A stretch of 6,710 bases of DNA from an uncultured Beijerinckiaceae bacterium (GTDB lineage: Bacteria; Pseudomonadota; Alphaproteobacteria; Rhizobiales; Beijerinckiaceae): contig CALMGA010000058.1 of the NCBI GenBank assembly GCA_937863205.1, positions 1 through 6,710 on the forward strand, written 5' to 3'. The notes beneath the pieces were generated by a model. That model was not told where the DNA came from. It saw only the letters and a program-made list of their open reading frames with translations, and did not search any database. A program made the translations under genes and the position numbers. This document shows positions 1 to 6,092 of this stretch, piece after piece (the first letter of the stretch is position 1; every line of letters starts with the position of its first letter).

Positions 1-412
1 CCTCGTGCGCCGGCCCGCCGGCGCCGTACTGGGCGTCGGTGACGTGTTCGAGCCAGGTGACGGGCGAGCCGTCGTGGCGCTCCTGGATCGCGATGTGGCT
101 CATCGCCGTCGAGGGGGACGCGCCATGCCAGTGCTTCTCCCCCGGCGGGAACCAGACGACGTCGCCGGGCCGGATCTCCTCGATCGCGCCGCCATCGCGC
201 TGCACCCGGCCGCATCCGGCGGTGACGATCAGCGTCTGTCCCAGCGGATGGGCGTGCCACGCGGTGCGTGCGCCCGGCTCGAAGGTGACCAGGGCGGCAC
301 CCGAGCGGGCGGGATTCGGCGCGGTGAACAGGGGGTCGATCCGCACCGTGCCGGTGAACCACTCCGCCGGTCCCTTGCCGGACGGCTGAGTGCCCGCTCG
401 CTTGATATCCAT
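1..412 (-). CDS. Cupin-domain protein, hydroxynitrile lyase (GtHNL)-like, 3' end cut by window edge
   Basis: A small single-domain cupin read from ATG at 412 to the left edge (137 codons, no stop reached). The residues that bind the metal in Granulicella tundricola hydroxynitrile lyase (131 residues) sit at the same numbers here: His53, His55, Gln59 and His94, within WHAHPLGQ and GEKHWHG. Pocket positions known from work on that enzyme (Ala40, Val42, His106, Gln110) are also matched; this is recalled from family knowledge, not aligned. The family ends near residue 130, so only a few residues should be missing. No signal peptide is seen, so it should be cytosolic. The start is fixed by a good ribosome site (GAAGGAG, 7 bases upstream). 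Its neighbour is a divergent LysR fragment, the usual arrangement for such cupins. The fold is near certain. Cyanohydrin cleavage in this host is inferred, because many homologues have no known substrate. Confidence 0.88.
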   Translation of the reverse strand, partial: MDIKRAGTQPSGKGPAEWFTGTVRIDPLFTAPNPARSGAALVTFEPGARTAWHAHPLGQTLIVTAGCGRVQRDGGAIEEIRPGDVVWFPPGEKHWHGASPSTAMSHIAIQERHDGSPVTWLEHVTDAQYGAGGPAHE

Positions 413-419
413 CGTCGAT

Positions 420-426
420 CTCCTTC
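420..426 (-). promoter_or_regulatory. Ribosome binding site of the cupin gene
   Basis: GAAGGAG on the minus strand lies 7 bases before the ATG at 412. It is a near-consensus Shine-Dalgarno sequence and settles the cupin start. Confidence 0.75.
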
Positions 427-539
427 GCGCGTCGCTCGCCGTCGCGTGCGGCGACGCTTGCGGGTCTTCTTTGATCGCCTCGGGACCGATGTAGCGGCTG
501 TGGGCTTTGGTGATTAGGTGCTGGAACCCGGATGCGCCC

Positions 540-554
540 AGAAGCGCTGCTTCT
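540..554. repeat. 15-bp perfect dyad immediately before the lysR start
   Basis: AGAAGC-GCT-GCTTCT: 6-bp arms around a 3-base spacer, ending 2 bases before the ATG at 557. It occupies the place where a ribosome site would lie, and none is evident. It could be an operator half of the cupin/lysR control region or a leader hairpin. Short dyads also arise by chance in GC-rich DNA. Confidence 0.35.
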
Positions 555-556
555 CA

Positions 557-748
557 ATGCCTCGCGCGGACCTCAACGACATCGCCGCTTTCCTCGCCGT
601 GGCCAGGGAGCGCAGCTTCACGCGGGCGGCGGCACAGCTCGGGGTGTCGCAATCCGCGCTGAGCCAGACGATCCGCGGCTTCGAGGCCCGGCTCGGCATC
701 CGGCTGCTGACCCGCACCACGCGGTGCGCCTGCCGCCGGGCACGTCCC
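557..748 (+). pseudogene. LysR-family transcriptional regulator, N-terminal HTH fragment only
   Basis: From ATG 557 the frame encodes a typical LysR winged helix-turn-helix: an LNDIAAFLAVARERSFTRAA-type helix pair, then LGVSQSALSQTIRGFEARLG, then LLTRTTR, about 56 residues ending at base 724. After that the frame turns into Cys/Arg-rich sequence with no LysR character. The next ~20 bases in the +1-shifted frame (GTG at 724) read VRLPPG, resembling the usual family continuation VRLTPAG, so a small deletion of about 4 bases probably came first. Homology then ends where the cysNC stop codon lies on the opposite strand (749-751). The family is ~300 residues, so the linker and the whole effector domain are gone. 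It was probably the divergent regulator of the cupin gene. A longer in-frame start at GTG 518 exists but adds non-family sequence. The end coordinate is approximate. Confidence 0.82.
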
Positions 749-2128
749 TCAGAGTCCGACGTCGAAGCGGGCGAGCGCGTCCAGCACCTTCGTTGCCGCG
801 CCCTCGACCGTGTCGGTGCCGCCGATCACGAGGTCGGGGGCGAGCGGGACCTCGTAGGCCTGATCGACTCCGGTGAAGTCCGGGATGGCGCCGGCCATCG
901 CGCGCCGGTACAGGCCTTTCCTGTCCCGTTCCATGCAGGTCGCAAGCGGCGTGTCCACGAACACCTCCAGGAACTCGCCGGCCGGCGCGGCGGCGCGCGC
1001 CATCGCGCGCTCGTCGCGGAAGGGCGAGATGAAGCAGCACAGCACGATGAGGCCCGCATCCGCCATCAGTCGCGCCACCTCCGCCACCCGCCGGATGTTC
1101 TCGGCCCGGTCCACCCGTGAAAAGCCGAGATCCTTGCTCAGCCCGTGCCGGATGCTGTCGCCGTCGAGCATGGCGGTGCGCACGCCCGCACGGTTCAGCC
1201 GGCCTTCGACCGCGTTGGCGATGGTCGACTTGCCCGATCCCGACAGGCCGGTGAACCAGACCACGCCGGGCTTGTGGGCGTTGAGCCTGATCCGGTCGGT
1301 GCGGCTGACCGCGTAATCCTGCCGGTGAACGTTGGTGGCGCGCCGGAGCCCGCCGCGCACCATGCCGGCGGCGGCGGCGGCGGTGGCGTTGCTGTCGCGG
1401 TCGATCAGGACGAAGGCGCCGGTGGTGCGGTTCTCCTCGTAGGGATCGAAGGCGAGCGGGGCTGCGGCGGCGATGGTCACGCGGCCGATCTCGTTGACGC
1501 GCAGCGTCCTCGCTTGCACCGGCGCCAGCGTGCCGACGTCGATGCGGTGTGCGATCGCCTCGACCCTGGCCGGCACGCTGCGGGCGGCGAGGTTCAGGAA
1601 GTAGGAGCGGCCGAGCTGCAGCGGCTCGTCGCCCATCCAGATCAGGTCGGCGCTCAGATAGTCGTCCACCTGCGGCCGCGCGGCGGAGACGGCCAGCACG
1701 TCGCCGCGCGCGACATCGACCTCTTCGGCCAGCACCAGCATGACGGCGTCGCCCGCCTCGGCGCGGCCAAGGTCGCCGTCGGCGGTGACGATGCGCGCCA
1801 CGGCCGCCCCTCGCCCGGAGCCGGCGACCACCAGTTCGTCGCCGACCGCGACGGCGCCGGAAGCCACCGTGCCGGCGAGGCCGCGAAGGTCGGCGTTGCG
1901 CCGGTTGATCCATTGCACCGGCATGCGGAACGCGCCCGCGCCGCCCGGCTCGGCCGCGTCGATCGTTTCCAGGTGGTCGAGCAACGTGGGGCCGCGATAC
2001 CAGGGCGTGTGCGGGCTCGGGCCCGACAGGTTGTCGCCGTGGCGCGCCGAGAGCGGGATGGCGGTGACGGTCGCGAAGTCGAGCGGCGCGGCGAAGCGGT
2101 GGAACGCCGCGACTATGCTGGCGAACAC
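749..2128 (-). CDS. cysC: CysN C-terminal domains fused to CysC (APS kinase); 3' part of frameshifted cysNC
   Basis: The downstream, longer part of a bifunctional CysN/CysC (NodQ-type) protein, 459 residues if read from GTG 2128. Residues 1-35 finish the CysN GTPase domain (PLSARHGDNL, the G5 region). About residues 65-270 are the two EF-Tu-like beta-barrel domains (PVQWINR, SADLIWMGDEPL, RVNEIGRV, FDPYEENRTTGAFVLIDR). About residues 285-459 are adenylylsulfate kinase, with Walker A GLSGSGKST at 294-302, LDGDSIRHGL, ISPFRDER, VDTPLATCMERD and KGLYRRA, so the kinase domain is complete. It phosphorylates APS to PAPS. In the undamaged gene this would be residues 168-626 of a 626-residue protein, a normal family length. 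Here it is cut off from its start by a 1-base loss at 2163/2164. GTG 2128 is only a nominal start with no clear ribosome site, so separate translation is doubtful. It ends facing the truncated lysR. Confidence 0.9.
   Translation of the reverse strand: MFASIVAAFHRFAAPLDFATVTAIPLSARHGDNLSGPSPHTPWYRGPTLLDHLETIDAAEPGGAGAFRMPVQWINRRNADLRGLAGTVASGAVAVGDELVVAGSGRGAAVARIVTADGDLGRAEAGDAVMLVLAEEVDVARGDVLAVSAARPQVDDYLSADLIWMGDEPLQLGRSYFLNLAARSVPARVEAIAHRIDVGTLAPVQARTLRVNEIGRVTIAAAAPLAFDPYEENRTTGAFVLIDRDSNATAAAAAGMVRGGLRRATNVHRQDYAVSRTDRIRLNAHKPGVVWFTGLSGSGKSTIANAVEGRLNRAGVRTAMLDGDSIRHGLSKDLGFSRVDRAENIRRVAEVARLMADAGLIVLCCFISPFRDERAMARAAAPAGEFLEVFVDTPLATCMERDRKGLYRRAMAGAIPDFTGVDQAYEVPLAPDLVIGGTDTVEGAATKVLDALARFDVGL
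1366..1383. repeat. (CGG)6 trinucleotide tract within cysNC
   Basis: Six CGG units on the plus strand give a run of GCC alanine codons on the coding strand, at the junction between the CysN barrels and the APS kinase (NATAAAAAGM). The family usually has a shorter NATVGAGM-like segment here, so the run may reflect triplet slippage in a tolerant linker. It keeps the frame. Confidence 0.6.
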
Positions 2129-2160
2129 CGTTTCGTCGTGGTGGACGAGGTCGATCTTGT

Positions 2161-2628
2161 TTACGCCAGGACGACGTGGCGGATGCCGAGCAGCGAGGCG
2201 ATAACGGCGTGGCGGTGCGTTTGCGTCAGCAGGCCTTTGCGGGCATCGACGAGCAGCACGGCGAGGTCGGCGTTGGAGGCGCCCGTCGCCATGTTGCGGG
2301 TGTACTGCTCATGGCCGGGCGCATCCACCACCATGAAGCTGCGCCGGGCGGTGCGGAACGATCGGTGGGCGACGTCGATGGTGATGCCTTGCTCGCGCTC
2401 GGCTTCGAGGCCGTCGACGAGGAGGGCGAAATCCAGAACCTCTCCGGAGCTGCCGTGCCGGCGGCTGTCGCGGGCCAGCGCATCGAGCTGGTCGACGAAG
2501 ACTTGGCCCTGCTCGTAGAGCAGGCGACCGATCAGCGTCGACTTGCCGTCGTCCACCGAGCCGCAGGTCAACAGGCGCAGCGCCGGGCGCTCAACGAACT
2601 CCGGTCCGTCGCGGCGTGAGCCTGTCAT
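2161..2628 (-). pseudogene. cysN: CysN N-terminal GTPase fragment (sulfate adenylyltransferase large subunit), ended by frameshift
   Basis: The 5' part of cysNC, 155 residues from ATG 2628 to TAA at 2161-2163. CysN is the GTPase that drives ATP sulfurylase (CysD) to make APS from sulfate and ATP. Visible motifs are P-loop GSVDDGKS at 23-30, the [11 protein letters not shown] switch I region at 78-88 with its Thr83, and G3 DAPGHEQY at 102-109, followed by TRNMATGAS and [23 protein letters not shown]. The family then continues VNK(I/M)D. Here GCG is followed directly by TAA, while adding one G gives GTA AAC AAG ATC GAC (VNKID) and joins the 3' part exactly. The GTP-binding protein is therefore broken within motif G4. 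The start overlaps the cysD stop by one base (TGATG), implying translational coupling. GAAGG 9 bases upstream supports the start. Either a real recent mutation or a sequencing error would explain this. Confidence 0.9.
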
Positions 2629-3470
2629 CAGAAGTAGCCTTCGCGCTTCTTGCGCTCCATGGCGGCATCCTCGTCGGCGTCGATGAGGCGGCCCTGTCGC
2701 TCCGAACGTGTGGACGCGCGCAGCTCGGCGATCACCGCATCGAGGTCGGCCGCCTGCGAGCGCACCGCGCCGGTGAGCGGGTAGCAGCCGAGCGTGCGGA
2801 AACGCACGCTCTCCATCGCCGGCACCTCGCCGGGATGCAGGGGCAGGCGCTCGTCGTCCACCACGATCAGGGCACCGGCGCGCTCGACCACAGGGCGCTG
2901 CGCCGCGAAGTACAGCGGCACCACCGCGATGCCCTCGGCGGCGATGTAGTCCCACACGTCAAACTCCGTCCAGTTCGACAGGGGAAACACCCGCATCGAC
3001 TCGCCCCGGTGCAACCGCGTGTTGAACACCCGCCACAGTTCCGGGCGCTGCGCGCGCGGGTCCCAGGCGTGGGCCGTCGTGCGGTGGGAAAAGATGCGCT
3101 CCTTGGCGCGGCTCTTCTCCTCGTCGCGGCGGGCACCGCCGAGCGCGGCATCGAAGCCGCTGGCGTCCAGCGCTTGGCGCAGCGCCTCGGTCTTCATCAC
3201 CCGCGTGTGCACGGCCGACCCCGAGGCCACCGGCGACTCGCCGCGGGCAAGCCCGTCACGGTTGACGTGGACGATCAGCGCCATGCCGGCGGCCTCCGCC
3301 GCCTTGTCGCGGAAGCGGATCATCTCGCGAAACTTCCAGGTCGTGTCGACGTGGAGGAGCGGGAAAGGCGGCGGAGCCGGGAAGAACGCCTTGCGCGCGA
3401 GGTGCAGCAGCACGCTGGAGTCCTTGCCGACCGAATAGAGCATCACCGGCCGCGCGAACTCGGCAACCAC
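2628..3470 (-). CDS. cysD: Sulfate adenylyltransferase subunit 2 (CysD), main open frame
   Basis: The small catalytic subunit of ATP sulfurylase, which forms APS from ATP and sulfate with CysN. The 280-residue frame from GTG 3470 holds nearly the whole family sequence: PP-loop SVGKDSS at 13-19, [72 protein letters not shown], and the family C-terminus ending KKREGYF. All nucleotide-binding motifs are present. GTG 3470 is not the natural start. Upstream in the same frame, [14 protein letters not shown] (3471-3512) is clear CysD sequence, but this frame meets a stop (TGA) before any ATG. The natural N-terminus lies in another frame from ATG 3591, so a net +1 shift at about 3513 breaks the gene. 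Restored, it would be about 320 residues. It is the first gene of the cysD-cysNC operon and overlaps cysN by one base. If the shift is real, expression would need internal initiation. Confidence 0.93.
   Translation of the reverse strand: MVAEFARPVMLYSVGKDSSVLLHLARKAFFPAPPPFPLLHVDTTWKFREMIRFRDKAAEAAGMALIVHVNRDGLARGESPVASGSAVHTRVMKTEALRQALDASGFDAALGGARRDEEKSRAKERIFSHRTTAHAWDPRAQRPELWRVFNTRLHRGESMRVFPLSNWTEFDVWDYIAAEGIAVVPLYFAAQRPVVERAGALIVVDDERLPLHPGEVPAMESVRFRTLGCYPLTGAVRSQAADLDAVIAELRASTRSERQGRLIDADEDAAMERKKREGYF
2638..2642 (-). promoter_or_regulatory. Ribosome binding site of cysN inside the cysD 3' end
   Basis: GAAGG on the minus strand, 9 bases before ATG 2628, within the last codons of cysD. 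With the TGATG stop/start overlap it points to coupled translation of cysD and cysNC. Confidence 0.5.
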
Positions 3471-3513
3471 CTCGCGCAGGATGAAGATCGCCTCGGCCTC
3501 CAGCCGGCGCAGT

Positions 3514-3591
3514 GAGGTCGACAGGGCCCGCGGCGAGGAACCGGATCGTCCGATGCTGGCGTGAGTGGAACTGGGGCTCGGCGTCGGTCAT
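3514..3591 (-). pseudogene. cysD: cysD 5' end in a different frame (start codon and first 26 codons)
   Basis: ATG 3591 opens [20 protein letters not shown] followed by AGPVDL, 26 residues that look like the variable leader of alphaproteobacterial CysD proteins, where a (V)DL segment precedes LRRLEAE. At base 3513 the frame must change for LRRLEAE to follow. Removing one base, or restoring two or five missing ones, would do this; the five-base case would give the common DLxxLRRLEAE spacing. Without the change this frame runs on to 3256 as Gly/Pro/Arg-rich sequence. No strong ribosome site lies before this ATG, so the exact start is less certain than the frameshift. Confidence 0.7.
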
Positions 3592-3866
3592 GGCTCATGA
3601 ACCGTTGCTGTCATCGGTACCGTGCCTCGCCGCCTGTCGCCGTTCACTCATCACGACGCACCATCCCAGGTCCGTGAAGACGGCAGATGTTACCACACCG
3701 ATCGCGGAGTCGAGGCAGGCCACCGGACCTGCCAAGCCGCGAGCCGTGCTGTGCGTGTCGAAACGATTGTCGCCTTGCACCAAGCCGTCGTGCTTGCCTT
3801 GCGCAACGAATGGCAGGCTGCCATTCCAAAGCGGTGGTGTTCGGACGTGAGGCGATCGTTGCCAAG
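3592..3866. promoter_or_regulatory. Divergent intergenic control region between cysD and the glycosyltransferase gene
   Basis: About 275 bases separate the cysD start (3591, leftward) from the glycosyltransferase start (3867, rightward), so both promoters should lie here. Translation of 3687-3866 in the glycosyltransferase frame is Arg/Cys-rich and unlike protein, which supports non-coding status. TTGCAC at 3775-3780 could be a -35 element for the rightward gene, but no convincing -10 was found at 16-18 bases, so no promoter is called. The palindromes at 3799-3826 are the clearest structure. Confidence 0.55.
3799..3826. promoter_or_regulatory. Two adjacent perfect palindromes, candidate operator
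   Basis: TTGCGCAA (3799-3806) is followed after one base by GAATGGCAG-G-CTGCCATTC (3808-3826), a 19-bp dyad with 9-bp perfect arms. They lie about 40 bases before the ATG at 3867, where a dimeric repressor or activator could bind. The one-base centre makes a stable RNA hairpin unlikely, and there is no T-tract, so a terminator is not favoured. The regulator is unknown. Confidence 0.5.
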
Positions 3867-6092
3867 ATGGGAGTGGATGCCATCGAGCGGCTGCTTTCCT
3901 CCGATTTGGAAGTCCTGTCTGTCGCGTTGCTGGTGCTTGCCACGGCGTTGCTGCTGGGTCTGGCGCACCGTGCTGTGACAGCGGGGGACGATGCTCGGCG
4001 GAAATCCGGCACCAACCGTCTGATCGCCGCCTCCGGCCTGTTCGATCCGGCCTTCTACCTGATGAAGTATCCTGACGTCGCGAGGGCCGGCGTCGATCCG
4101 CTGCAACACTTTTGTACCTGCGGGTGGCGGGAAGGGCGTTGGCCGAACCTGTACTTCGACCCGGCATGGTACGTCGCCCCAAACCGGCGCACGACCATCG
4201 CCGATAATCCGCTCGTGCATTACATCCGCGGGGGTGAGGCCGCCGGGTGCCGTCCCGTCGCGGCCTTCGATCCGGCTTGGTTCCGGCGCGTCGCCGCTGT
4301 TGCGCCCGGCGCCTCGCCGTTGGCGACGCTGCTCGCGCACCGCAGGGCGCAGGGACTCGCGCCCGACGCGCACTCCGATCTCGGCTTCTGGACCGACCGT
4401 CGCCTGATTGCCGCGTCGGGCCTGTTCGATCCCGAACACTATCTCGTCGCCAATCCCGGCTTGCGCGACGCGGGACGAGACCTGATCTTCCATTTCCACG
4501 CTCACGGCTGGCGACAGGGACGTCAGCCCAACCCGTACTTCGATCCCTCATGGTATGCCGCGCGCTACCTCGGCGGCAAAAATGCCGAGAACCCGCTCGC
4601 GCACTACGTCCGGACAGGCGAGGCGGCCGGTCTGCGCCCGTCGCGCTTGTTCCATCCCGCCTGGTATCGCGCGACCTACGGTGTGCCCGCGCACGAACTG
4701 GCGCTGGCCCATTTCCTTGCGCACCGGCGCTCGCGGACGGTTGCGCCCAACCCGCACTTCGACGTCGCGTTCTACCTGGCGCGGCACGGCGCCGAGATCG
4801 AGGCCGGCGGCGATCCCTTCCTGCACCTGCTGCAACGGGGAGCGGCGGAGGATTGCGACCCGTCCGAGGCTTTCCGCTCCGCCGACTACCGGCAGGCGAA
4901 GATGACCGCTGCTCACGGCAAGCAGGTGCCGCTCCTGCACTTCCTCGAGCACGCGATCCCCGATCCGGCCGGCGTAGCGGTGGGCGGGGATGAGCAGGGC
5001 ATCTGCCTGTGCATGATCGTGAAGAACGAGGCGCCGGTGATCCGCCGCTGCCTCAACAGCGTGCGTCCGTTCATCAATGCCTGGCTGGTCGTTGACACCG
5101 GGTCGAGCGACGGCACGCCCGAGATCGTCCGCGCCGCCCTTGCCGATCTGCCGGGAGCGCTGCACGAGCGCCCGTGGCAGGACTTCGCCCACAACCGCAG
5201 CGAGGCGCTGGAGCTGGCGCGGCCGCGGGCCGCCTATTCCCTCATCATCGACGCCGACGACGAGCTGGTCCTGCCGCCCGGCTTCGCCCGGCCCAGGCTG
5301 TCGGAGGACGCCTATGCCCTCGACAGCACCGACGGCGGCATCGCGCACGCCCGGACGCAGCTCGTCAGCAACCGCCTGCCGTGGCGCTACGAAGGTGTGC
5401 TGCACGAGTATCTCGTCTGCGAAACGGCGCGGCCGGCCGGCTACCTGCCGATCGGAATGCGCCGCAACCACGACGGAGCGCGCCGCCGCGACCCGCAGAC
5501 CCGCCGCAACGATGTCGCCGTGCTGGAGCGCGCCCTCGCGACGGAGACCGATCCGTTCAAGCGCGCGCGCTACACCTTCTACCTCGCGCAGAGTTGTCGT
5601 GAGTGCGGCGACGCCGCCAAGGCTGTCGAGCACTACCTCGCCCGCGCCGGGATGGGCTTGTCGACCGAGGAGGTCTACGTCAGCCTGCTCAGCGCCGGCC
5701 GGCTGATGGAGGGATTGGGCCGGCCCTGGGCCGACAGCCTCGCGCTCTACGCGCGCGCCACGGCGGTCTGTCCGGCACGGGTCGAGGCGGCGCACGCCGC
5801 CGGCCGCCTGTGCCGCCTCGGCAGCGACTTCGCCGCCGGCTATGCCGCCACGATCGGGGCGCTGGGCCGCCCGATGCCGACCGGCGGCCTGTTGCTTGAG
5901 CCGTGGATTTATGCCTACGGCCTCGCCGACGAGGTGTCCGTCAACGGGTACTGGAGCGGGCACTACCGCGAAGCGGCCGACGCCAGCCTGCGCGCGCTCG
6001 AAAGCGCCGCGCTGCCGGCCGGCGAGCGGCCGCGGCTGCAGGCGAACCTCCGCTTCGCCCTCGACCGCCTGCCGGTTGCGGAAGGGGCTTGA
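3867..6092 (+). CDS. Membrane-anchored family 2 glycosyltransferase with N-terminal FDPxWY repeats
   Basis: 741 residues from ATG 3867. Residues 14-33 form one hydrophobic helix, a likely membrane anchor. Residues ~50-375 hold eight repeats of 36-38 residues (FDPxWY...NPLxHYxxxGxxxGxxP), a pattern known from the N-termini of some alphaproteobacterial polysaccharide glycosyltransferases. From residue 379 comes a GT-A catalytic domain: CMIVKNEAPVIRRCLNSV, VVDTGSSDGT (Asp410), and the metal-binding DxD as DADD at 462-465, then the LPWRYEGVLHEYL acceptor-side segment. Residues ~560-740 are helical and TPR-like (YTFYLAQSCRECGDAAKAVEHY). It should transfer a sugar from a nucleotide donor at the inner membrane; donor and acceptor are unknown. 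An upstream in-frame start at 3687 is possible but adds non-protein-like sequence. The ribosome site at 3867 is weak, so the start is moderately sure. The frame is intact, unlike its cys neighbours, and the gene diverges from cysD. Confidence 0.85.
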   Translation: MGVDAIERLLSSDLEVLSVALLVLATALLLGLAHRAVTAGDDARRKSGTNRLIAASGLFDPAFYLMKYPDVARAGVDPLQHFCTCGWREGRWPNLYFDPAWYVAPNRRTTIADNPLVHYIRGGEAAGCRPVAAFDPAWFRRVAAVAPGASPLATLLAHRRAQGLAPDAHSDLGFWTDRRLIAASGLFDPEHYLVANPGLRDAGRDLIFHFHAHGWRQGRQPNPYFDPSWYAARYLGGKNAENPLAHYVRTGEAAGLRPSRLFHPAWYRATYGVPAHELALAHFLAHRRSRTVAPNPHFDVAFYLARHGAEIEAGGDPFLHLLQRGAAEDCDPSEAFRSADYRQAKMTAAHGKQVPLLHFLEHAIPDPAGVAVGGDEQGICLCMIVKNEAPVIRRCLNSVRPFINAWLVVDTGSSDGTPEIVRAALADLPGALHERPWQDFAHNRSEALELARPRAAYSLIIDADDELVLPPGFARPRLSEDAYALDSTDGGIAHARTQLVSNRLPWRYEGVLHEYLVCETARPAGYLPIGMRRNHDGARRRDPQTRRNDVAVLERALATETDPFKRARYTFYLAQSCRECGDAAKAVEHYLARAGMGLSTEEVYVSLLSAGRLMEGLGRPWADSLALYARATAVCPARVEAAHAAGRLCRLGSDFAAGYAATIGALGRPMPTGGLLLEPWIYAYGLADEVSVNGYWSGHYREAADASLRALESAALPAGERPRLQANLRFALDRLPVAEGA
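4017..4784 (+). repeat. Two tandem 128-codon units built from ~37-codon sub-repeats, within the glycosyltransferase gene
   Basis: Units 4017-4400 and 4401-4784 both begin RLIAASGLFDP (identical over 11 residues, with synonymous base changes) and both contain three FDP/FHP-type sub-repeats. Sub-repeat phenylalanine codons start at 4041, 4155, 4266 | 4425, 4539, 4650, then 4758 and 4872 beyond the second unit. The spacings are 38, 37, 53, 38, 37, 36 and 38 codons. The equal 384-base offset between units shows that a three-repeat block was duplicated in frame. Confidence 0.8.

Noticed and set aside
5..517. Plus-strand open frame of 170 codons over the cupin gene
   Set aside because: Arg/Gly-rich antisense shadow; the minus strand carries a clear cupin with ribosome site and metal ligands.
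2156..2170. Programmed ribosomal frameshift in cysN
   Set aside because: No slippery heptamer or obvious stimulatory structure at CTG GCG TAA, and CysN is not known to use recoding.
1145..2518. Plus-strand open frame of 457 codons
   Set aside because: It lies antisense to cysNC, has no family features, and its openness follows from GC-rich codon structure on the opposite strand.
3687..3866. N-terminal extension of the glycosyltransferase from ATG 3687
   Set aside because: The 60 extra residues are Arg/Cys-rich and non-protein-like, precede a normal membrane-anchor start, and overlap the palindromic control region.
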